In this document: piece after piece, positions 8,298 to 16,474 of the stretch | Layout: each line of letters opens with the position of its first letter | Position numbering within the stretch: position 1 is the stretch's first letter | Source of the DNA: Stutzerimonas azotifigens DSM 17556 | GTDB taxonomy: Bacteria; Pseudomonadota; Gammaproteobacteria; Pseudomonadales; Pseudomonadaceae | Assembly (NCBI RefSeq): GCF_000425625.1 | Contig: NZ_KE384408.1 | Span: 1-64,000, forward strand | Reading direction: 5' to 3' | DNA: 64,000 nucleotides | Notes under the pieces: model-generated | What the model was told of the DNA's origin: nothing | The model's database searches: none | Seen by the model: the letters and a program-made list of their open reading frames with translations, nothing else | Program-made: the position numbers and the translations under genes

Positions 8298-9706
8298 GCC
8301 GGTTAGTGGTGGTATCGAACAGGGTCGCGCCGATCAAGGAAGGCAAGGTGCTCGCCGGTGGGCTGGCGGTGGGTGTCTACGACGCGTTGCGGCAATCCGG
8401 AGGGATCTGGTTCGGCTGGAGCGGGGAGGTCGGCAACAGTCCGCAGACGCACAGCGAGACGGTTGGCAACATCACCTACGTCACCCTCGGCCTCACCAAG
8501 CGCGACTACGACCAGTACTACCGCGGCTTCTCCAACGCCACCCTCTGGCCCATCTTCCACTACCGCATCGACCTGGCCCGCTACAACCGCGAGGAATACG
8601 AAGGCTACCGGCGCGTCAACGCCATGCTCGCCGAGAAGCTCAAGCCGCTGCTCAAGCCCGACGACATCATCTGGATCCATGACTACCACCTGATTCCCTT
8701 CGCCGAGGCCTGCCGCATGCTCGGCATCCGCAACCGCATCGGCTTCTTCCTCCACATCCCGTTCCCGGCACCGGAGATCCTCACCGCCATCCCGCCGCAC
8801 AACGAGCTGCTCAAGACGTTCTGCTACTACGACCTGATCGGTTTCCAGACCGACACCGACCGGCTCGCCTTTCAGGACTACATCACCCGCGAGGTGCGCG
8901 GCGTCATCGAGCCGGACGGCTCGCTCACCGCCTATGGGCAGAACTTCCGCGCCGGCGTCTACCCGATCGGCGTGGTGCCGGACGAGATCCAGCAGTTGGC
9001 CGCCTCCTACCGTGGCCGCCGGCAGCTGATCGGGCGCAACCCCGAGGGCGGCCTGCGCAAGATGATCATCAGCGTCGACCGGCTGGATTATTCCAAGGGT
9101 CTGGTCGAGCGCTTCCGCGCCTACGAGTGCTTCCTCGACCGCTACCCCGAGCACCGGCGCAACGTCGAATTCATCCAGATCGCGCCGACCTCGCGCTCGG
9201 ACGTGCGCACCTACCAGGCGATCCGCGAACAGCTGGAAAGCGAGGCGGGCCACCTCAACGGGCGCCTGTCCGACCTCGACTGGACGCCGCTGCACTACCT
9301 CAACAAGAGCCACGAGCGGCGCATCCTCATGGGGCTGTTCCGCGGCGCCGACATCGGCTTCGTCACCCCGCTGCGCGACGGCATGAACCTGGTGGCCAAG
9401 GAATACGTCGCCGCGCAGGACCCGGACGACCCCGGCGTGCTGGTGCTGTCGCGCTTCGCCGGCGCAGCGCGTGAGCTGACCTCGGCGCTGATCATCAACC
9501 CCTACGACAGCATCGGCATGGCCGAGGCGCTCGACCGCGCCCTGCGCATGTCGCTGTCCGAGCGCAAGGACCGCTACGAGCACATGATGCGCGCTATCCG
9601 CGCGGCGGACCTGAACGCCTGGCGCGACAACTTCCTGCGCGACCTGCGCTCGTTCGTCTCGCGACCTAAGGCGGTGCCCGCCAAGGGCACGGCCTATGCG
9701 CTGTGA
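8294..9706 (+). CDS. otsA: OtsA, trehalose-6-phosphate synthase
   Basis: Glycosyltransferase family 20 enzyme (470 aa) joining UDP-glucose and glucose-6-phosphate to trehalose-6-phosphate. Seen: N-terminal [19 protein letters not shown] substrate loop, the WIHDYHL motif, [10 protein letters not shown] (nucleotide-sugar binding), and a C-terminal [16 protein letters not shown] helix; length is typical of the family. Translationally coupled to otsB. A GC-rich inverted repeat (9731-9753, without a T-run) follows and could be a weak terminator. Confidence 0.95.
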   Translation: MSRLVVVSNRVAPIKEGKVLAGGLAVGVYDALRQSGGIWFGWSGEVGNSPQTHSETVGNITYVTLGLTKRDYDQYYRGFSNATLWPIFHYRIDLARYNREEYEGYRRVNAMLAEKLKPLLKPDDIIWIHDYHLIPFAEACRMLGIRNRIGFFLHIPFPAPEILTAIPPHNELLKTFCYYDLIGFQTDTDRLAFQDYITREVRGVIEPDGSLTAYGQNFRAGVYPIGVVPDEIQQLAASYRGRRQLIGRNPEGGLRKMIISVDRLDYSKGLVERFRAYECFLDRYPEHRRNVEFIQIAPTSRSDVRTYQAIREQLESEAGHLNGRLSDLDWTPLHYLNKSHERRILMGLFRGADIGFVTPLRDGMNLVAKEYVAAQDPDDPGVLVLSRFAGAARELTSALIINPYDSIGMAEALDRALRMSLSERKDRYEHMMRAIRAADLNAWRDNFLRDLRSFVSRPKAVPAKGTAYAL

Positions 9707-9775
9707 CCCGCAGTGGCTTGTCAAAGCCCCGCCGGGCCCCTAAGGTGCCCGGCTGAGCCGAGAAGAGGGTAGGGC

Positions 9776-10420
9776 ATGCGCGAACTCGAACAGCTATTCG
9801 AAAATAACAAGCGCTGGGCGGAAGCGATCAAGCAGGAAGATCCGGAGTTCTTCGCCAAGCTGGCGCGCCAGCAGACGCCCGAGTACCTGTGGATCGGCTG
9901 CTCCGACGCCCGCGTGCCGGCCAACGAGATCGTCGGGCTGCTGCCGGGCGAGCTGTTCGTCCACCGCAACGTCGCCAACGTGGTGCTGCACACCGACCTC
10001 AACTGCCTGTCGGTCATCCAGTTCGCGGTCGAGGTGCTCAAGGTCAGGCACATCCTGGTCACCGGCCACTACGGCTGCGGCGGCGTGCGCGCCTCCATGC
10101 ACCAGGACCAGCTCGGCCTGATCGACGGCTGGCTGCGCAGCATCCGCGACCTCTACTACGAACATCGCGCCCATATCGATGCGCTGCCGACCGAGGAAGA
10201 GCGGGTCGACCGGCTCTGCGAGCTGAACGTGATCCAGCAGGTGGCCAACGTCAGCCACACCACCATCGTCCAGAACGCCTGGCACCGCGGCCAGGCGCTG
10301 TCGGTGCACGGCTGCATCTACGGCATCAAGGACGGGCTGTGGAAGGACCTCAACGTCACCGTCAGCGGCCTCGACCAGTTGCCGCCGCAGTACCGCCTGC
10401 GCCCGCGCCAGGGCGTATAA
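9776..10420 (+). CDS. can: Beta-class carbonic anhydrase
   Basis: Zinc enzyme (214 aa) interconverting CO2 and bicarbonate in the cytoplasm. Seen: the beta-class zinc ligands C42, H98 and C101 with the catalytic dyad D44/R46 in CSDARVPA, and the GHYGCGG motif. Length is like E. coli Can. The stop at 10418-10420 is followed after one base by the GTG start of the EamA permease, so the two may be co-transcribed. Confidence 0.94.
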   Translation: MRELEQLFENNKRWAEAIKQEDPEFFAKLARQQTPEYLWIGCSDARVPANEIVGLLPGELFVHRNVANVVLHTDLNCLSVIQFAVEVLKVRHILVTGHYGCGGVRASMHQDQLGLIDGWLRSIRDLYYEHRAHIDALPTEEERVDRLCELNVIQQVANVSHTTIVQNAWHRGQALSVHGCIYGIKDGLWKDLNVTVSGLDQLPPQYRLRPRQGV

Positions 10421-10421
10421 G

Positions 10422-11327
10422 GTGCCGTCCCGCAACCTGCTGGCGTACGCCGGCCTGTTCGTCGCGTGCCTGTGCTGGGCCGGCAACGCGCTGGTCGCCC
10501 GTGCCTTCTACGACCAGATTCCGCCGGTGGCCCTGGCCTTCTGGCGCTGGGTGCTGGCGCTGGCGATCCTCATGCTCTTCGTCGGCCGCGCTGTCTGGGC
10601 CCACCGCGCACCGCTGCGGCAGGCCGGCTGGCGGCTGTGGCTGGTCGCCGCGCTGGGCATCAGCAGCTACAACTCGCTGCTCTACACCGCGGCGCAGACC
10701 ACGGTGGCGATCAACATCTCGCTGGTAAACACCTGCCTGCCGCTGGCCACCTTCATCGGCGGCGGGCTGCTGCTCGGCGAATGGCCGACCCGGCGCGCCT
10801 GGGTCGGGCTGCTCATCGCCGCGGCCGGCCTGCTGCTGCTGATCAGCCGCGGCGAATGGGCCAATCTCGCCGGCCTGCAGTTCAACCCCGGCGACCTGGT
10901 TATGCTGCTCGCCGTGGTGGTCTGGGCGCTCTACACCCTGTTGCTGAGGAAGTGGGCGCACTACCTCTCGGTGCCGCCGCTGGTGCTGCTGGCGACCCTG
11001 GTGCTGCTCGGCACGCCATTGATCCTGCCGTTCTACCTCGTCGAGCTGGCGCGGGTCGGCGGCTTCGCGGCCACGCCCGCCAACCTCGCCGCCATCGCCT
11101 ACACGGCGCTGCTGGCCTCGCTGGTGGCCTACCTGGCGTGGAACCACGGGGTGAAGGTGGTCGGTGCGGCCAAGGCGGCGATCACCAGCTATTCGATGCC
11201 GGTGTTCGTCGCCATCCTCGGCTGGCTGCTGCTCGGCGAGGCGCTGCAGCCCTACCACTGGCTCGGCGGCGGGCTGATCTTCGCCGGCCTGCTGCTGGCC
11301 ACCGTGCAGCGTCGTCGCAGCGCCTAG
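10422..11327 (+). CDS. EamA/DMT-family permease
   Basis: Inner-membrane drug/metabolite transporter superfamily protein (301 aa) with ten predicted hydrophobic segments in two EamA repeats. Seen: first repeat starting NLLAYAGLFVACLCWAGNALVARAF and second starting FNPGDLVMLLAVVVWALYTLLLR. GTG start at 10422, almost touching the carbonic anhydrase stop. Substrate cannot be told from sequence. Its 3' end overlaps by 4 bp the convergent small gene at 11324. Confidence 0.88.
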   Translation: MPSRNLLAYAGLFVACLCWAGNALVARAFYDQIPPVALAFWRWVLALAILMLFVGRAVWAHRAPLRQAGWRLWLVAALGISSYNSLLYTAAQTTVAINISLVNTCLPLATFIGGGLLLGEWPTRRAWVGLLIAAAGLLLLISRGEWANLAGLQFNPGDLVMLLAVVVWALYTLLLRKWAHYLSVPPLVLLATLVLLGTPLILPFYLVELARVGGFAATPANLAAIAYTALLASLVAYLAWNHGVKVVGAAKAAITSYSMPVFVAILGWLLLGEALQPYHWLGGGLIFAGLLLATVQRRRSA

Positions 11328-11467
11328 CCCAGCGGGCTCTCGCCGGGGTTCGGTTCCTGCTCGGCCTCTCGGGACTTGTCCGGCCGGCTCTCGACGGGCG
11401 GGCCGTCGCCGTACTCGTCGTAGTCCGGTGGAGTGAGGCCGTCTTCCGGCTTGTCTGGCTCGCTCAT
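11324..11467 (-). CDS. Small acidic protein, 47 aa
   Basis: Short acidic, proline-rich ORF starting MSEPDKPEDGLTPPDYDEYG. The start at 11467 is well supported by GGGAGAA a few bases upstream on the minus strand. It converges with the EamA gene. It resembles in composition the acidic protein at 6799-7350. No domain recognised; function unknown. Confidence 0.6.
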   Translation of the reverse strand: MSEPDKPEDGLTPPDYDEYGDGPPVESRPDKSREAEQEPNPGESPLG

Positions 11468-11659
11468 GGTGGTTCTCCCGCTCGATGCAGGCAGTCCGTT
11501 CGCGGACTGTCTCTCTGCGTTTCGACCGCGGAGCGGCACCGGTCTGCATGCCACAGGTCGCATCGGTCTTACTCGTCCTTTACCCGCCGCTGACCGCGCT
11601 TTACACCGCCACGGCGTTTCATGGAGGCACGGGAAAAAGCCCGGAACCAGGAGACGACC

Positions 11660-11881
11660 ATGCTTGCTCGAATCGCGACCATCGGCCTCATTGCAGCAGT
11701 ACTCGGGCTCAGCGGATGCGTGTCCTACGCGCACCACGACCGCGGCGGCAACGGCCACCATGTCCACAAGGTGTATCACCAGGACTACCACTACCGGAAA
11801 GCCGAACGCCATGATCGGCGCGCGGACTGGCGCGCGCCGAAGGGCCGCCAGCAATACGACCGGCGCGACTGGCGCCGCTGA
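11660..11881 (+). CDS. Small His/Arg-rich lipoprotein
   Basis: A 73-aa predicted lipoprotein: signal peptide MLARIATIGLIAAVLGLSGC with lipobox LSGC (Cys20), followed by a His-, Arg- and Tyr-rich mature part (YAHHDRGGNGHHVHKVYHQD). AGGAG lies just before the ATG at 11660. The histidine clusters could bind metal, but that is only a guess. It stands alone in a run of small genes. Confidence 0.65.
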   Translation: MLARIATIGLIAAVLGLSGCVSYAHHDRGGNGHHVHKVYHQDYHYRKAERHDRRADWRAPKGRQQYDRRDWRR

Positions 11882-11994
11882 TCCGCGCCTGCCGGACCAT
11901 GACCTGACCGCTGGTAGGCCATGGCCCGAACATCTGCACGCCGGGCGCCTCGAACGAATGAGGTCTCTTATTCGACAGCCAGACGAGGTGAGAC

Positions 11995-12183
11995 ATGGGC
12001 AAAGAACTGAAGACCAAGCACGAATCCAAGGACCACGACCTGGTCAACAGCGCCGACGAGGTCCAGATCGGCACCACCGCGCACGACGACCGCACCCAAC
12101 CCGCCGGCCACAGCCTCGAACCCACCCGTACCCGCACGACCGGCAGCAACGAGGACGACCCGAAGAACCACCGCACCAAGTAG
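11995..12183 (+). CDS. Small hydrophilic protein, 62 aa
   Basis: Highly charged 62-aa ORF (MGKELKTKHESKDHDLVNSA) with no hydrophobic segment; a GAGGTGAG sequence lies just upstream of the ATG. Composition (many Asp, His, Thr, Lys) suggests an unstructured stress-type protein but no family is recognised. Probably a real gene on ribosome-binding-site and codon-use grounds only. Confidence 0.5.
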   Translation: MGKELKTKHESKDHDLVNSADEVQIGTTAHDDRTQPAGHSLEPTRTRTTGSNEDDPKNHRTK

Positions 12184-12207
12184 GACATAAGGCTCGCTCC
12201 CAGACAG

Positions 12208-12230
12208 CCCCTCTCCCTCCGGGAGAGGGG
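12208..12230. repeat. Perfect 10-bp stem hairpin, dispersed repeat type
   Basis: CCCCTCTCCC (12208-12217), loop TCC, GGGAGAGGGG (12221-12230), followed by CAGGGGTGAGGG. A related CTTCTCC-CCGGGAGAAGG unit with trailing GGATGAGGG occurs near 48313-48358, so this is more likely a dispersed palindromic repeat than a terminator; there is no T-run. Confidence 0.5.
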
Positions 12231-12336
12231 CAGGGGTGAGGGAAACGCTCCTGCGCCTACCATCCATGCCGCCAACGGAACATGCGCCTGCACGCCGACT
12301 CAACATAACTTCCGTGTCGAGACGACGAGGCCAAAC

Positions 12337-12852
12337 ATGCCCACCCTGAAGCGATCGAAGCATTCCCTGGCAATCGGACTGACGCTCCTGGCCACTTGCG
12401 CCATCCCCGCTGCCTACGCCGAATCACAGCGCGTGTTCGGCTGGGTCGAAGAGGGCCTGGTGATGCCGGAAAAGGTCGCGGTCAAGTTCAAGCTCGACAC
12501 CGGCGCGCTCACTTCCTCGATGCATGCCGAAGACATCGAGCGCTTCGAACGGGACGGTGACGACTGGGTGCGCTTCACCATCGAGTTCGAAGACATCGAC
12601 ACCGAGAAGGATGTAGAGGCGCGGCTCGAGCGCAAGATCGAGCGCAACCTCGAAGTGCGCGGCGCCGGCGGCGAGGAGCGCCGTCCGGTGGTGCTGATGA
12701 AGGTGTGCCTGGCCGACCAAGTGTACGAGGAAGAGTTCTCGCTGAACGACCGGGACGACATGAACTACCCCGTCCTGCTCGGCCGCCGCACCCTCGAAAA
12801 ACTCGGCCCGGTCGACTCCAGCAAGACCTTCACCGTCGAACCCAGCTGCTAG
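12337..12852 (+). CDS. Secreted retropepsin-like protease (Zn_protease/RimB family)
   Basis: A 171-aa exported protein of the family listed as ATP-dependent zinc protease (PF05618), whose fold is retropepsin-like. Seen: signal peptide ending PAAYAES, the aspartic-protease-like motif LDTGALTSSMHA near residue 51, and the partner hydrophobic motif YPVLLGRRTL near residues 145-154. One Asp per chain suggests a dimer, as in retropepsins. The database name is historical; no zinc or ATP motif is visible. A 14-bp gap separates it from a lipoprotein gene in the same direction. Confidence 0.75.
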   Translation: MPTLKRSKHSLAIGLTLLATCAIPAAYAESQRVFGWVEEGLVMPEKVAVKFKLDTGALTSSMHAEDIERFERDGDDWVRFTIEFEDIDTEKDVEARLERKIERNLEVRGAGGEERRPVVLMKVCLADQVYEEEFSLNDRDDMNYPVLLGRRTLEKLGPVDSSKTFTVEPSC

Positions 12853-12866
12853 CGCCATCATCGACC

Positions 12867-13121
12867 ATGAGAAAGACTCTCCTCATGCGGACGCCCGGCA
12901 CCGCCCTGATCCTGGCCGCCATCGCCGGCTGCTCCGCAACCGACACCCTCCCGCCACCTACCCCTACCGACGAATTCGTGCTCGCCTGCGGCCAGGCCGC
13001 ATCGGAATGGGCCAAATGCGAACAGCGCCTGGAACAGGCATGCCCGCAGGGGCATGAAACGCTGAGTGAGGAGAGGCGGGAGGGGCGGATTGAGCTGAGG
13101 GTGCGGTGTGAGGGCGAGTAG
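12867..13121 (+). CDS. Small putative lipoprotein, 84 aa
   Basis: Starts MRKTLLMRTPGTALILAAIAGC with a lipobox-like IAGC at residues 19-22, then PPPTPTDEFVLACGQAASEW and an acidic/basic tail with three further cysteines (C42, C53, C60 region). Downstream of and probably co-transcribed with the retropepsin-like gene. Function unknown. It is followed by the terminator at 13156-13187. Confidence 0.6.
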   Translation: MRKTLLMRTPGTALILAAIAGCSATDTLPPPTPTDEFVLACGQAASEWAKCEQRLEQACPQGHETLSEERREGRIELRVRCEGE

Positions 13122-13155
13122 CGTTGCGGCTCGGCCCGGGTAGAAGCTAACAGAA

Positions 13156-13187
13156 AAAAGGGGTTCAGCTATCGCTGAACCCCTTTT
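13156..13187 (-). terminator. Strong hairpin terminator, probably the original tRNA-Met terminator
   Basis: Stem AAAAGGGGTTCAGC / GCTGAACCCCTTTT with loop TATC; read on the minus strand it ends in a T-run (complement of 13154-13159). It directly follows (in the minus direction) the displaced 3' end of tRNA-Met at 13194-13239, so it was probably that tRNA's terminator before the island inserted. It can also end the plus-strand transcript of the lipoprotein gene. Confidence 0.8.
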
Positions 13188-13193
13188 CGAAGA

Positions 13194-13239
13194 TGGTGGC
13201 TACGCAGGGACTTGAACCCCGAACCCCAGCATGATGAAT
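13194..13239. repeat. Left attachment repeat (3' part of tRNA-Met) of the retron island
   Basis: 46 bp matching 17153-17198 inside the intact tRNA-Met gene with two mismatches (27 identical bases first). It comprises the CCA end, acceptor 3' strand, T-arm and part of the anticodon arm. Direct-repeat copies of a tRNA 3' end on both sides of an AT-rich segment are the mark of site-specific integration by a tyrosine recombinase. Confidence 0.85.
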
Positions 13240-13429
13240 CGCTTGAGACACGCCCTAAATCCCTGATATCCCCACAGCATAAGCGCGCCAGCTCTGCTCT
13301 CGACTTGCTATGCCAGAGCGTTTCACGAGGCGCGCGTGATGTAGTCCTTGAAAATTCTTAGGCAAGGTGCGCCCGACTCACATAGCAAAGCCGAAAGCAA
13401 GCAACCTCAACGATGATGCCATATTGACA

Positions 13430-13620
13430 TTAGCGCTTTTTTGTCCTAGGGTTCTGGGGCTTTTTACGCGTTTTGGTGCTGTTTTATGCACTAGTCGGGT
13501 GTACAGCCAGACTCAAATTTATTGATCGGCTTTAGTTGCGACGAATGTCCGTCTGGGCTTCACTCGCTTCACTCCTAAAGCCCAGACGAACATTCGTCGC
13601 ATTCTTTTGGTAAAAAGCGA
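13430..13620 (+). ncRNA. Retron ncRNA (msr-msd), predicted
   Basis: Structured, coding-free stretch just upstream of a retron effector/RT operon. Seen: TTAGC at 13430-13434 resembling the branch-G context of retron RNAs; two short msr-type hairpins (TGGTGC/GCACTA at 13474-13493 and GTCgGG/CCaGAC at 13494-13512); then one long msd-type hairpin, arms 13537-13560 and 13578-13601, 23 paired bases with one mismatch and a 17-nt loop. CGCTTTTT (13434-13441) and AAAAAGCG (13612-13619) could pair as the a1/a2 ends. The exact boundaries and branch G are inferred. Confidence 0.65.
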
Positions 13621-13652
13621 ATTCTAAGTAACACCTCTTCCAGGAAAGGTAA

Positions 13653-14597
13653 GTGGTTGAAGATAAACGGATTGAGCATCTCCAAAGAATAAATCTTGAC
13701 AGCTCAAGAGTTGATCTTTCATCTCCAATAGTATTCTTATGTGGAGGTGAGGTGGATGCCAGAAACCCCTACGGCAGTTCTGTTCGAGATGGAGTTCTTA
13801 GCCATTTAGGCTCGCAAAGACCTAGCTGGTCATTAATTCTTGCGGAACATTTCAAGGACTGGGTTGCGGACTCCGTATATCACGATCTAGTAACTTTCGA
13901 AGATGATTTAGCATCTATCTCATCCCTGGTTGTGTTGATTCTCGAAAGCCCTGGAGCCCTAACTGAGCTAGGGCTTTTTGCTCGACATGATTACCTAAGC
14001 AAAAAACTTCACGTTATTGTTAACGACCACCATTACAGTCAGTCGTGATTTATTCGACTCGGTCCTTTACGCTATCTTGAGCGTCATAACGAGAGAAGCG
14101 TATGCGCCTACCCTTGGGATGACAAAAATCCGTGCAGCCTTAAGCCCATTCTTCCTGAGATATGTCAGGATATAATGGAGTGTCTTTCGGATCTTGATAA
14201 GACAGAAGCATTCAGCTTAAGCAACAATGGGCATGTTGCATTCCTCGTCTTTGAAATAATAAAACTTTATCGTGCGCTGAAGTTTGGCGAAATAGAAAAA
14301 TATTTATCTTCGCTGAATGTATCGCTTCAGCGCGATAAGCTGCGTAGGATGCTTTTCCTTTTAGAGAAACTATCACTAGTTAAGTCTGTAAAACGAGGTC
14401 ATCAGGATTATTACTGGGCTTGCTCGGAAGTCGGAAAGATAAGCCTGGCGAAGCTTGATTATAGCAAGGCGAAAGTAGCGGCGATGCAGTTTTACGCATT
14501 AAGTGATAGCGAAAAGCAAAGGTTTGAAGTTATAAAAACAGTCTATCCAAATCCTAATCCTGAGACCTCAGCAAAGCTTGAGGGGGCAGTGATATGA
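13653..14597 (+). pseudogene. Retron effector (N-glycosidase-like plus winged helix), interrupted by an in-frame TGA
   Basis: Codons run in one frame from GTG 13653 to the stop at 14597 except for a TGA at 14046-14048. First half (131 aa): a nucleoside deoxyribosyltransferase-like domain with VFLCGGEVDARNPYGSSVRD and ILESPGALTELGLFA (catalytic-type Glu105). After the TGA the same frame continues with FIRLGPLRYLERHNERSVCAYPW and then a winged-helix domain. Total ~314 codons is the size of Eco1/Sen2-type retron effectors. So an ancestral single gene is likely broken by one nonsense change. The second part could restart at ATG 14175. The last codon overlaps the RT start (ATGA). AT-rich, unlike the flanks. 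Confidence 0.8.
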
Positions 14598-15568
14598 ATA
14601 TTGTTTCATACTTGTCGCAGACTCTTTATATTGCTGAGAATGAAGTGGAGAAGTTTATCAATACTGCCCCGCATCGTTATAAGCAGTACCAGATTCCTAA
14701 GAGAAATAATAATGGGGTGCGCCTAATAGCTCAGCCCGCTGCTGAGCTTAAGATAATGCAGCTGTTGGCGATTGCTCAGTTTCAACAATTTCTTCCCGTG
14801 CATTCAAGCGCGACAGCTTATTGTCGAGGAAAGGGCATTATGGATAATGCCAAAGCGCATGCGAAGAACTCGTATTTGCTTAAGATGGACTTCAAGGATT
14901 TCTTTCACTCTATTAAGCCGTCCGACCTCATTCGTCATTGCTCGCAGCACATGGGGGGGATTGATGATGCTACTGCAAAACAAATAACCAAGCTTTTTTT
15001 CTGGACGCCAAAGCGGACATCTTCTTTAATTCTTAGTATAGGGTCTCCGGCTTCGCCGTTTATTTCAAATACTGTAATGTATCAATTTGATTGCTTGATG
15101 AGTGAAATTTGCAGTGAAAAAGGAATTGTATATACTCGATATGCAGATGATATAACGTTTACTACAAATGTTAAGGGATTACTATTTCAAATCCCTAGCT
15201 TGGTTATAGATATTTGCAAGAAAATTGACTATCCCCGCCTATCTGTGAATAGCGAAAAGACCGTTTTTTCTTCCAAAGGGAATAATCGACATGTTACGGG
15301 GGTTACAATTACAAACGAAGGAAAGCTTTCGCTGGGAAGGCATAAGAAGAGAAAAATCAAAAGTTTGGTTTTTGATTGTTTAAATAACAAGCTTGATTCT
15401 GCTGAAAGGCGGAGTTTGTCAGGGCTCCTGGCACATGCAAAGCATATCGAGCCGTCGTTTTTTTTATCTTTAACTAAGAAATATGGCTATTCAGAAATAG
15501 CTAAAATAGCTAGCAATAAACCGACACTTGAGGTTGTCGTGGCTAACCCTCTCACTATTTGTGATTAA
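14594..15568 (+). CDS. ret: Retron reverse transcriptase
   Basis: A 324-aa retron-type RNA-directed DNA polymerase that would make msDNA from the ncRNA at 13430-13620. Seen: the retron hallmark NAxxH (NAKAH, residues 85-89), KMDFKDFFHS with the first catalytic Asp (99), SPASPFISN (RT motif 4), the YADD active site (183-186), and the VTG motif (234-236) that recognises msr. Length and motifs are complete. It overlaps the effector frame by ATGA at 14594-14597, so production depends on translation through the effector's second half. Low GC like the rest of the island. Confidence 0.93.
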   Translation: MNIVSYLSQTLYIAENEVEKFINTAPHRYKQYQIPKRNNNGVRLIAQPAAELKIMQLLAIAQFQQFLPVHSSATAYCRGKGIMDNAKAHAKNSYLLKMDFKDFFHSIKPSDLIRHCSQHMGGIDDATAKQITKLFFWTPKRTSSLILSIGSPASPFISNTVMYQFDCLMSEICSEKGIVYTRYADDITFTTNVKGLLFQIPSLVIDICKKIDYPRLSVNSEKTVFSSKGNNRHVTGVTITNEGKLSLGRHKKRKIKSLVFDCLNNKLDSAERRSLSGLLAHAKHIEPSFFLSLTKKYGYSEIAKIASNKPTLEVVVANPLTICD

Positions 15569-15834
15569 GGTGTTCTTTTTTGGTTCCTATTAATGGGATC
15601 AACTTCGCTCACTTTAGGCCGGCGACGTTTAGCCTCCTTTAATCGAAGAAATTCAATATAGTCTCCCTCGATCCCTCTCTCTTCTCCTGCTCCATTTGCT
15701 GCGCTTGGGTTTCTCGGTGGGTTTTCTCTGAGCGCTGCTTGGCAAACTCTTGCATCCCTTGCACGCCATTGGTAGATGGCAAACATCGAAGCCACGGTCA
15801 CGCCTGCTTTCAGCACAGCTCGTTCAACGTCCAT
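15565..15834 (-). CDS. Small protein of unknown function, 89 aa
   Basis: ORF starting MDVERAVLKAGVTVASMFAIYQW with a very good GGAGGAGAG ribosome binding site upstream of 15834 on the minus strand. One weakly hydrophobic N-terminal helix, then a basic C-terminal half (KEAKRRRPKVSE). It converges with the retron RT, overlapping its stop by 4 bp. It may belong to the phage remnant of the island. No family recognised. Confidence 0.5.
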   Translation of the reverse strand: MDVERAVLKAGVTVASMFAIYQWRARDARVCQAALRENPPRNPSAANGAGEERGIEGDYIEFLRLKEAKRRRPKVSEVDPINRNQKRTP

Positions 15835-15894
15835 GTTCCGTCTCTCCTCCGATCCTTCGGGGGTACCAGCGCCTAGCTACTTTCTGAGTGGTCG

Positions 15895-16098
15895 CTATCC
15901 CGCGTTTGGATTGGCCAAGTTTCGGTTGGCCTCGTCGTAAGCTGGGCTGGTCTGTCCCATTTCTGGGGCTACCTCGCCACTGATCATCCACCAGCGGTAG
16001 CTTGGGAAAAGCTTCCCTAACGCTTCAACCTCGTCCGTGCTTATCCGGACGTCTTTGTTATAGAGCACTGTCCTCCAGCGGTCCCGGTCTGTGCCCAT
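15895..16098 (-). pseudogene. Phage-type regulator, C-terminal remnant
   Basis: From residue context GTDRDRWRTVLYNKDVRIS to the stop at 15895 this resembles the C-terminal part of prophage DNA-binding regulators (TDEVEALGKLFPSYRWWMISGEV, then PEMGQTSPAYDEANRNL). The N-terminal helix-turn-helix is absent: upstream of about 16098 the frame runs through the antisense strand of an integrase fragment. So it appears cut at a junction near 16091-16100. A self-standing short protein starting MGTDRDRW is the alternative. Confidence 0.5.
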
Positions 16099-16420
16099 CC
16101 CGAAGGAAGTGGAAGAGATCGCGTTGAAGCTGGGGATGCCGGGTAATGGTCGTCTGTTCATGCCATGCCGGTCGGCGTTTCGAGGCGCCTACAAGCGCTG
16201 TGGCTTTGCCACGTCAGGCCAACTGACCCACATTCTGCGGCACACCTTCGCCAGCCATTACATGATGGGCGGTGGTGACATCCTGAGCCTACAACGGATC
16301 CTGGGCCACTCGTCGATCACCATGACCATGCGCTATGCGCATCTGTCGCCGGATCACCTGGAGTCTGCGCTGCGGCTGTCGCCATTAGCACAGGCGGGGC
16401 ATTCGGTCGTGGCGTCTTGA
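16091..16420 (+). pseudogene. Tyrosine recombinase (Pf-phage-like integrase), C-terminal fragment
   Basis: About 110 residues of a phage integrase catalytic domain: LTHILRHTFASHYMM (HxxR box), ILGHSSITMTMRYAHLSPDHL with the catalytic tyrosine, and a short tail. The N-terminal arm-binding and core-binding domains and the first catalytic Arg are missing, so it cannot be active alone. Sequence type and position (integrase, then toxin-antitoxin, then tRNA att site) resemble the end of Pf-like filamentous prophages. This gene probably drove the integration recorded by the 46-bp repeats. Confidence 0.8.
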
Positions 16421-16453
16421 CGCGACAGCCAGGAGGGGTATGATTGATTAACG

Positions 16454-16465
16454 CTTAACGTTAAG
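16454..16465. promoter_or_regulatory. Palindromic operator of higBA
   Basis: Perfect 12-bp palindrome CTTAACGTTAAG lying within a TTAACG/GTTAA-rich stretch (16448-16470) immediately upstream of the higB start. Toxin-antitoxin operons are normally self-repressed by the antitoxin through such palindromes; HigA is the likely binder (inference). Confidence 0.55.
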
Positions 16466-16474
16466 GGTTAATGC

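Noticed and set aside
13194..13239. A second tRNA gene
   Set aside because: Only the 3' half of tRNA-Met is present and the sequence departs from tRNA after 13239; it is an att remnant.
13537..13601. Rho-independent terminator
   Set aside because: Stem is far too long, loop 17 nt and no T-run at its foot; it fits a retron msd hairpin upstream of the effector/RT genes.
14175..14597. Independent winged-helix gene between effector and RT
   Set aside because: The frame is continuous upstream to the TGA at 14046 with conserved-looking residues, so it is the second half of one effector gene; a restart at 14175 remains possible but is not the simplest reading.
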